NCBI GenBank assembly: GCA_963556145.1
Contig: OY744466.1
Coordinates: forward strand, 1,054,001-1,118,000
DNA: 64,000 nt
Source of the DNA: Hygrocybe punicea
Lineage: Eukaryota; Basidiomycota; Agaricomycetes; Agaricales; Hygrophoraceae
Direction of reading: 5' to 3'
Shown: piece by piece, positions 56,950-64,000 of the stretch
How positions within the stretch are numbered: position 1 is the first letter of the stretch
Layout of the letters: each line of letters starts with the position of its first letter
Program-made: the position numbers and the translations under genes
Notes under the pieces: generated by a model
Told to the model about the DNA's origin: nothing
What the model saw: the letters and a program-made list of their open reading frames with translations, nothing else
The model's database searches: none

Positions 56950-57963
56950 TAGGCAATGGCACGGGTACAGGTAACCCACATGGGTTGCAGGTATGGGTCT
57001 GTGTTGCCTTTTTTGGTCCTGAGCAAAACCCATACCCATGGGCGTGGGTCTTCATGGGTTTGGGACACTCCCAAGTACTTGTAAGTGTAGACCTGTTTTA
57101 ACACTCCTACTAACGTATCTATGCTATGACTAGGCACCCTTTGCCCTGCAAGCATCATCACTTGATGAATACTGTGGCATCAGGTCACCATGTGACCCAA
57201 GTCACTCACAATCAACAGAACAACAACAACAACAACAACAAAAATGAACAATGGACAATGAGGGACAACGGACAATGATAGACAACGGACAACAATGGAC
57301 AACGGACAATGATGGACAATGGACAACAATGGACAATGGACAACATTCAAGATGATGAGTGATGGGAAATGGCTGGGCTGGTGGTGCTCCCACCACCTGG
57401 CCTGCAGGTGCGTATTCACCAGACCCTGCTTGTTTCACAGCTAATATTCTGTTCTAATCTTAGGGACAAAAAAGTTGTCTCAACAATGTTCATTCATGAA
57501 GGTGACAACTTAGGAGAACAAGAATGAGACTCACCCATGCATTCTCGATGCCAGTGAGAACAGGCCCAGGAATGACGCAGAGACCGAGCCCTGCCGCTTC
57601 ATTCCCAAACACTGCCTCACCCTTGACCCGCTGGATGCCGAGTCAGACACCCATCCCCATCCTCAAGGACAAGATTAGCATTGCTGTGCCACCCACCCAC
57701 AAGAACCAAACCCACCATGTGGTTCCCCTCACTCCTCGCGTTTGCACAGCGCCATGTCAATTGATGTGCATGTCAGCAATGCGAGGTAGATATGGGCTGG
57801 AACCCACCAGGTTTCCTGTGTGGGTCAATACCCGCACCTGACCCACCACTACCCACCATCTACCCACTGAAAAAAGACCCATGGGTAGACAGGTATGGGT
57901 TGGAGTGGGTCCAGGTCCAGGTCGGCCTTGGGACACCTGCGGGTATACCCATGGTGTTGCCTA
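56950..57963. mobile_element. 1.0-kb hAT-type non-autonomous element
   Basis: Terminal repeats TAGGCAATGGCACGGGTA and, on the other strand, TAGGCAACACCATGGGTA. AGGACATT is duplicated at 56942-56949 and 57964-57971. Inside are many ACCCATGGGT-type palindromic words and a GGACAAC/GGACAAT tandem (about 57,240-57,350). It interrupts the gene described at 52555-58100. Confidence 0.85.
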
Positions 57964-58415
57964 AGGACATTGCCTTTTTGAATGGAATGGAGTTGGCAGC
58001 TATTGGGGAGATGGAATCTGGGTTGGAAACTTGGATTCTTTGTTTTGCAAAGGAGGATATGGCTTTATTGGAGAGGAAGAAATGGGTGTGGCATCAATAA
58101 TTAGAAATTTCTTTCATCCCATGGACCACTTCTCAAATTGTTGTTGTAGTAGTTTTAGAATCAAATTTGTTTTTGACGTGACTACATTGAAGTGTTTGCA
58201 TTTGCACTGATCTCTCCCTCTGCTTACATGCAACAGTGCCACCTTACTGATAACAACCAATACTGGTGTCCCATGTTTGCCCATGATATTCACCTGTCAT
58301 CAGCTGAAATTTCTGTTCCTACATTCCAGTAAGGTTCTGATGGTGTGGAGAAGGAGTTGGCAGAGGACATACAGATGGGTGAGCCAGAGACCACTAAAAA
58401 TCCCAATGGTGATGC

Positions 58416-60044
58416 TAGTGAATAGCACGGGTACAGGTAACCCATGTGGGTTTGTACCCCAGGTCCCACGGGTACGGGTATGGGTTATAAAAATCTAACC
58501 CGCAGCTAACCTGTACTCACCACTGCGGGTTGGCGGGTATGTTATTTTGTAATACAATATTATTATTATTATTATTATTAATACTATTGTAAATTAACTG
58601 CTATGAAATAAGATTTTTGAGGGATTCTGAGCCATCTTATATAGGATTGAAATGGCGCATGGACCATGCATAGACCATGTGACCTATTTGGTCACTAGGT
58701 CATGCCTCAACAAACGCGATGATATGCTATATGTAGCTACAAGAAGGGAAATCCTACAACTACTAAAGGTGAAAAGGTGCAAGGAAGCTTTGGAAAGCCT
58801 ACACTAGTATAGGAAATGGAAGAGAAGTAATAGAAGTGGATGAGAAACTCAAGAGAAGTGCTGCGATCAAAACTGGAGTGGTGCGATTAAAATCGAAGAG
58901 TTGCGATAAAATCAAAAGTTGCAGTGAGATCGAAGGGTTGGACAGTGAGAGAACGTGATAGAATATGAAGAGAATGGAACTAGGATGAAGGGGAAGCTCT
59001 GAGACGAAGGGGGAATGATGGTCTGTCTTGATTCTCTGGGGGTTCTCTGTCTAGTGGCTTATACAGGCAGGTATATAAGCTGTCAGGACAAAGGAAGAGA
59101 GATGAAAGGATGATACTAAAAGGAGATATGTGAGATAAAGGGCATATAGAAGAAAGGATAGGTAGAGCGAATGATAAATGAATATAGAGAACAAAGAGAA
59201 CAAAGGAAATACTTTGAAGTGCGATAACTAAATATCTCCGAAGTCGCAGAAGATCGCAATAGTCGCGATGTGATTGGAAGGTCAAAGAGTGGTAAGTTGC
59301 ATCAAATCACAAGGAATCGCAAAATATATATAATTGGAGCTCAGGATAGCTGAGTGCATATCAGCGATCACACATCTCCAACAACCCATGGTCACCAGCA
59401 CCACCAACAACAGTACATGCACCAACAAGCACAACAAGGACAATAATGACAGGCAGTGAGACTGTCACCCCCTTCACGGACGATATGAAGATGACGACGA
59501 CAGTCAATGAGGACAGCCAGTACCACAAGATGAGGACGACAATGACAAGGACTACGGGGGCGACAAGGATGGGGACAATGATGAGGACAGGGGCGAGGAC
59601 GGGGACAACAATGGGGATAGGGACAACGATGAGGATGACGAGGACGAGGATGACAAAGACAAAGACAATGAAGACAATGAAGACAAAGACGACAATGAAG
59701 ACAAAGATGATGAAGACAATGAAGACAAGGACAAGGATGGGGACAACAATAATGACAATGACAATGACAAGGACAAGGACGACAGGGACGAGGACAACGA
59801 GGACAACAACCATGGCCGCCACCACCCTGTCCCCCTCCCCCCCTCTCCCTCCATCCCCCCCATCTCCGTCTCCCCCCCCTCTCCATCTCCCCCTCATCTC
59901 CCTCTCCCAATCTCCCCAACCCCCTCCCCATCTCTCCACCCCCACCTATTAATTAATTAATTTAAATTTTGTATTTTGTTATATATTAATTTATATTAAT
60001 CCATATGTAGGTTATAACCCGTGGGTTACCCATGCTATTCACTA
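58416..60044. mobile_element. 1.6-kb hAT-type non-autonomous element
   Basis: Terminal repeats TAGTGAATAGCACGGGTA (left) and TAGTGAATAGCATGGGTA (right, other strand). GGTGATGC is duplicated at 58408-58415 and 60045-60052. The insertion is inside the bromodomain-gene reading frame, and removing it restores NPNGDAGPMD. The interior holds a (TTA)n run at about 58,560 and a GAC/GATGAG simple-repeat tract. Confidence 0.9.
59490..59950. repeat. GAC/GAT/AAG trinucleotide-rich tract followed by pyrimidine tract
   Basis: Degenerate triplets (GAC AAT GAG GAC) for about 320 bases, then a CTCCCC tract. On the minus strand this gives a long hydrophobic open frame of Val/Ile/Leu, which is compositional and not a membrane protein. 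Confidence 0.85.
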
Positions 60045-60615
60045 GGTGATGCTGGACCAATGGACATTCAGACTCTCATAACTATGCCTGCTTCTTCCTC
60101 TGTTCCTGCTGCTGTGTTGAGTACAACCATTGAATCAATTCCTGTTTCTACTTCATATACTACTCTAAACAACTGTTGTCCAATCAATGACTTGGATGAC
60201 CTGAAACCTCCCCATGCAAAGAGAGCCAGGGGACATTCTGATGTTGATCAAGCATCATTTACCAAAGTAAGCTCACCTTGTTTTGTGTGCTGCTGCAATT
60301 TTAGATTCTAAGGTCTGTCACTCCACCTCCAGCATCTATCTCTTCAGAGCCCAATAATGACACTGCACCCATTAACAGCATTACATGCCCCCTCCCTTCT
60401 GGCACCTGTTGATGCTCAGTATAGCCAAATTCCACTTCTGTCAGTCAACCATCCACAGTCTGAAAAAGCTGAAGGATGCTGGTCCTTTCCTTCATCCAGT
60501 TGATCTGATCACTCTCAACATTCCACATCACCCTTCCATTATCAAGACACCAATGAACTTTTCAACAATTGAGCAGAAACTCATTTCTTCCAATCCAACC
60601 AAGCCTGACCCCAAT

Positions 60616-60900
60616 TAGTGAATTGCACGGGTATGGGTAAACCCATAGGTTTTGTCGTGGGTAAGCCACGGGTTCAGGTCCGGTGTAGTAGTGGTGCCTG
60701 GGCTGTCACGTGACCCAGGTCCCATGGTTGGATCCCTTATGTAGCACATTCCAGTCTTAGTTGATCCATCTATCCCATCCATCCAGACCTTTCCATGTGA
60801 TTCCGTCCTCGATTCCATGAGGTCCCTTGGACCCACTCCACCGGGTCACACTTTTGTGACCCATGGCTATACCCATACCCACGATGGGTTACCCATTACT
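60616..60900. mobile_element. Degenerate relative of the TAGTGAAT elements
   Basis: Begins TAGTGAATTGCACGGGTA, close to the element at 58,416, and ends in a GGGTTACCCAT stretch. No matching flanking duplication was found, so one end is truncated or decayed. It cuts the bromodomain fragment after KPDPN. Confidence 0.6.
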
Positions 60901-61153
60901 TTTAAGTCATGCTGTTGATGCGAGCTTCAACGCATCGCTCAACCAACACCAGCAGAGGTAAGTTTCTCCTTGACATTGAGTTTTTTATATTATTCTAATG
61001 AATCTGACAGGTAAAACATAACTACACGAATGAAAACGAGGACAAAAACAAGGATGGTGGCAGGTGAATGACAATGGCAACAGCCACAACAATGGTGATG
61101 ATGATAACAACCATGGCCACGGCCATGACCACGACCATTACCACGACCACCGA

Positions 61154-61309
61154 TGGAGTGGTACCGAGGTACCACTCCGGGGGCTCACACAGGACTCGAG
61201 GGAAAGGTCGACTGGATAGGAAGGATGGACTGACTACTACATCGGGAAGGCTACTAACTAGGTCAACCGTGGGAGCCTGGTCACGTGACTGGCAGGTCCC
61301 ACTACTCCA
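61154..61309 (-). repeat. Terminal direct repeat 1 (LTR-like)
   Basis: Starts with a palindrome GGAGTGGTACC-GA-GGTACCACTCC that can form an 11-bp hairpin stem. The rest matches 62,999-63,154. Confidence 0.8.
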
Positions 61310-62998
61310 AGTGCCCCTTTTCCTCATGGCGACGCCCTCGTCGCCAACTGCTACAGAAAAGAACACGAAACAAACAAAACTGACCAAAAAACTCTCAAGC
61401 CACAACTCCCAGTCCCTCAGAATGCCTCGAATCAAGGCCGGGGCCTTATATCGTGAAGCGGGAAGTCGTCCTCGCGCAGGGGGCGGTAGATGACCAGACT
61501 ATACAAGACTCTCCTCAAACTCAATACTCTTCGAATGCCTCCCTCGCAAGGGTTCGGGCTCACAACACAAGGCCAAAGATCCCTCGAATCGTCCTAGCAA
61601 GTACTTAGCGCAGTGTGAAGGTTCAGGTGGTCCAAAATATAACTGTATTGGCGGAGATCGGGTAAACGGGTGCATGAACGTAGTGTAGTGACGGCGTGTA
61701 GGTAGACTGTGATTGACATCCAGTATCGGGGGAACGGGGGACGAGGCTATAATAAAAGCTATAATACTGACGGGGCATAGGGTTGTACTTAACAAGGGCA
61801 TGGTATCCCGACGCGGAGGGGGTTGGCGTATCACGCGAAGAGATCGGGGTGGCTCGTCCAGGTCGAGAACGATGCCGCAGGGAGCTGAATGAGGGTTCGC
61901 GGGGCCAGGTAGGGTGTTAGGAACTGGCCAGGGGGTGGTGACGTGGCGCGCGGCGCGGGTGTCTGAAAACGACGGCGGGGGCTCGTTTGGCGCAATGGAG
62001 ATGAACGGGGGGTCCTGGCCGGTGGAACGAGGGCACGGGTGGTCGAATGGGTCCGTGTGGGGCTGGGGTACACGAAAGAACGGGAGTCCAACGGGTGGGC
62101 GCGACGGATCCGTGGTGCGACCAAAACGGCGGTGGGGGCTCGTTCGGGGCGTTAACGAGACGCAGGGTGTTCTGGGGGGTGGGCCGCGAGTTTGGTGAGT
62201 TGGTCTGGGCCGGTTGTGCTGGCAGAACGGGGCCGCGCGATGGTGACGTGGCGCGTGGCTTGGGTGTCCGAGAACGACGGTGGGGGCTCGTCTGGGGCAA
62301 ACGGGGGGCAACGGGGGGCCCTGGTGGATGGAACGAGGGCGCGGGGGATTGAACGAACGTGGGTTGGGAACGGGACATACGAAAAGCGGGGGGTTGAGGG
62401 TGATGACGTGGCAGGCGCTTGGGCATCCAAAATGGATGGCGACGGGTTCGTTTGGGGCAGAACGGGGTGTTGGGTCGTCGAGCGTGCGTCCTGGGGCTTG
62501 GATGGATACGCGTGGGTTGGGGTACACGAAGAAGCGGGGGTCCAACGTTGGTGACGTGGCGGATCCGTGTGTAACCAAAAAGGTCTGCGACCGTGGATTC
62601 GGGGTGGCGTAGGGGAGCGCGCGGCTCCGGTACGTCAAACGGGGGTCCGTGGGGTCGGATGAGCCTGCCTGGGGCTAGGAATGACGAAAGAAAACAACAA
62701 TGAAATGAAAAAACGGGGGGGTCGCAAATGTGACGTGGCCTGCCGCTTGGGTGTTGAGAAGGGTCGCGGGCGCGTTTTTGGGTCAACGGGGGGCGACGCG
62801 GGGCCCTATTGGGCTGAACACGAGTGCCGGGGGGTAACTGGAGTGTTGTACGGCCGTGAATAAAGTAAAAATCCGCGGTTGCGCAGCGGTGGGTGGTGAG
62901 GCCGAAAAAAGGTCGCCTCGCGAGAAAGAAAAACGTCAGGAGTGAGAGACCGAGAGAAAAAGAGGTGCGTGGGTCGAAAAACACTCTCATCACCACGT

Positions 62999-63154
62999 TG
63001 GAGTGGTACCGAGGTACCACTCCAGGGGCTCACGCAGGACTCGAGGGAAAGGTCGACTGGATAGGAAGGATGGACTGACTACTACATCGGGAAGGCTACT
63101 AACTAGGTCAACCGTGGGAGCCTGGTCACGTGACTGGCAGGTCCCACTACTCCA
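62999..63154 (-). repeat. Terminal direct repeat 2 (LTR-like)
   Basis: Same 156 bases as 61,154-61,309 with about three substitutions, including the hairpin at its start. Confidence 0.8.
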
Positions 63155-63573
63155 CCGAGAACACCAACGTGATTGGGGCACAAGGTGGACAACCGCGAAC
63201 GAGGGCAGTGGCTGGGTGGGTGGTGCACCCACTGCCCGGCCTCTCGGTATGTGTCCCCGTCCCGTAAACCAAGCTAATGCTTGAATGAACAGGCTGCCAC
63301 AATACCTCACGAATACACCATGACGCATCGACTGATGCATAGATGTCGTTCACGAGGTAGGCACCAAGAAGGACTGGCACCAAGAAGAACAATGGCACCA
63401 TGAAGGACAACGGGAGCATGGGCTATACCCATGCTCCCATTTCCGGGGCTCAAGACTCATCCCAGGCCCACCGTATTCCAGTCTGTGATGGGCCAGAGTG
63501 CCTGAAGACCACCCCCTTCACCTCGCGTCCACCGGCATTGCGTCAATTGATCCACATCTGTTGTCGCGAGTAG

Positions 63574-64000
63574 TGCTGCCAAAGTTCGGTTCAGAACCGA
63601 TCTGAACCCAGTTCGAACTCCGAACCGAACCGGAAGTTCGGTTCAGTCCAGCACCTTGGGCTGAACTGAACCCTGGGTCCAGTTCGGGGTTCAGGCAACC
63701 CCCTCGTTGTTTAAACGGTTCACGAGCAGTTCAGAACTGCTGAACTGATGTCTGCAGGCATGTATATTTTGCTCACACGAAAGTTGTACTCACATGCCGA
63801 TTTCGGCAAATTTCCGTTTTTAGTCACCAAAATTTAGTCTCACACTCTCAGCCACGACAACACCCCGACAAATCACCCTCGAACGCAAGTCAGTTTTTTA
63901 CTTTTATTATCATTTGTTTTATTAATAAGGCAATGACAGTTTACTCTCAACCACCAACAGCAACGGCGACAACAACAATGAGAACGGCAACAACAACAAT
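63574..64000. mobile_element. Left end of another hAT-like element rich in GTTCGGTTC words
   Basis: Begins TAGTGCTGCCAAAGTTCGG, close to the TAGTGTTGCC end of the MITE at 51,753. It is followed by inverted GTTCGGTTC / GAACCGAAC words up to 63,740. The other end lies outside the window, so the call rests on the terminal word and the palindromic composition. Confidence 0.45.
63945..64000. repeat. CAA-type microsatellite
   Basis: Interrupted (CAA)n run that continues past the window edge. Confidence 0.8.

Larger units (their letters stand above)
52555..58100 (+). pseudogene. TE-associated gene cut by two nested DNA transposons
   Basis: Removing the elements at 52755-56794 and 56950-57963, with one copy of each target duplication, restores one reading frame. 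It runs HSSQDDLSPPPLQMTPLAPK, SAQNCDGTIDYYPDLKPWLE, GHPVHNKHGKAFSHYAGTLV, DTHKLYTIEDIAFLNGMELA, AIGEMESGLETWILCFAKED, ending KKWVWHQ. This resembles an unnamed Agaricomycete protein often annotated as hypothetical. The 5' end is unclear: a stop near 52,650 implies an intron or another lesion. Confidence 0.6.
58335..60615 (+). pseudogene. Bromodomain (Bdf1/BET-like) gene fragment, interrupted
   Basis: Exonic pieces read VEKELAEDIQMGEPETTKNP up to the insertion at 58,416, resume GPMDIQTLITMPASSS, and continue DDLKPPHAKRARGHSDVDQ. After an intron (60,269-60,302) comes TPPPASISSEPNNDTAPI, and then in another frame FCQSTIHSLKKLKDAGPF, LHPVDLITLNIPHHPSIIK and TPMNFSTIEQKL. This is the ZA loop and first part of a BET-type bromodomain, which reads acetyl-lysine on histones. 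The frame change near 60,405 and loss of the rest after KPDPN indicate a broken copy. The start is not found. Confidence 0.6.
61154..63154 (-). mobile_element. 2.0-kb LTR-type (TRIM-like) element
   Basis: Two direct 156-base repeats (61154-61309 and 62999-63154) differ at only a few sites, start TG and end CA. CCGA precedes and follows the element. A purine tract (GAGGAAAAGGGGC on the minus strand) abuts the 61,309 repeat, as a polypurine tract would if the element reads on the minus strand. The interior has no gag, protease, reverse transcriptase or integrase. It carries degenerate GC-rich repeats (GGGGGCTCGT, ACGGGGGG) and a compositional 379-codon frame. Classed as a terminal-repeat retrotransposon in miniature by structure only. 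Confidence 0.7.

Noticed and set aside
59361..59952. A 194-codon Val/Ile-rich frame (-) that looks like a membrane protein
   Set aside because: It is the reverse of a GAC/GAT triplet tract; hydrophobicity is purely compositional.
61499..63020. Pro/Arg-rich frames of 379 and 367 codons (-) in the LTR-type element
   Set aside because: They follow degenerate GC-rich repeats, overlap each other in different frames and show no gag or polymerase motif.
1..64000. tRNA or rRNA genes
   Set aside because: I found no cloverleaf-like sequence with A and B boxes and no rRNA-like stretch by reading; a covariance-model scan was not possible here.

Overview
The window looks like the nuclear genome of a basidiomycete, most likely an Agaricomycete (mushroom-forming) fungus. 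Genes are split by many short introns of about 50-60 bases with GT-AG (some apparent GC-AG) ends. The recognisable families are fungal: a CPC-type copper ATPase, an Fmp46-like protein, a Ypd1 phosphotransfer protein, an Msb1/Mug8-domain protein and Dph2. The accessory part is full of integrase, DUF6589-like and hAT-like debris typical of mushroom genomes. Exon models below were assembled by eye from splice signals and reading-frame continuity; no database search was run.

Layout. 1-3.4 kb: 5' part of a copper P-type ATPase gene (minus strand, runs off the left edge). 3.4-5.9 kb: almost empty, with one acetyltransferase-like relic. 5.9-19.7 kb: compact housekeeping block with a small unknown protein, an Fmp46-like thioredoxin-fold protein, glycogen phosphorylase, a Ypd1-like histidine phosphotransferase, a large Msb1/Mug8-domain protein and a single-pass membrane protein with a decayed copy beside it. 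20.2-47.3 kb: two diverged copies of one segment (S1 and S2). Each carries a small four-exon gene of an unrecognised family and a captured fragment of the neighbouring Msb1/Mug8 gene. Each copy is interrupted by a different transposable element. A third family member, DPH2 and a nucleotidyltransferase-like gene lie between the copies. 47.3-64 kb: a nest of transposable elements with at least four 8-bp target-site duplications, nested in TE-associated genes and a broken bromodomain gene, plus a G-rich minisatellite and a 2.0-kb LTR-type element.

Centrepiece. Between 22,356 and 36,750 lies an element with perfect-looking 1.8-kb terminal inverted repeats. It encodes a DDE-integrase-like protein (485 aa), a zinc-finger/alpha-kinase protein (699 aa), a Ser/Pro/Leu repeat protein carried in each terminal repeat, and a captured piece of a Brr2-type spliceosomal helicase. 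Its 5.4-kb interior is present twice on either side of exactly 100 Ns. The most economical reading is a single 8.9-kb element assembled with an unmerged overlap, so the duplicate entries may be one set of genes. An eukaryotic DNA transposon carrying an alpha-kinase is the best candidate here for an undescribed system.
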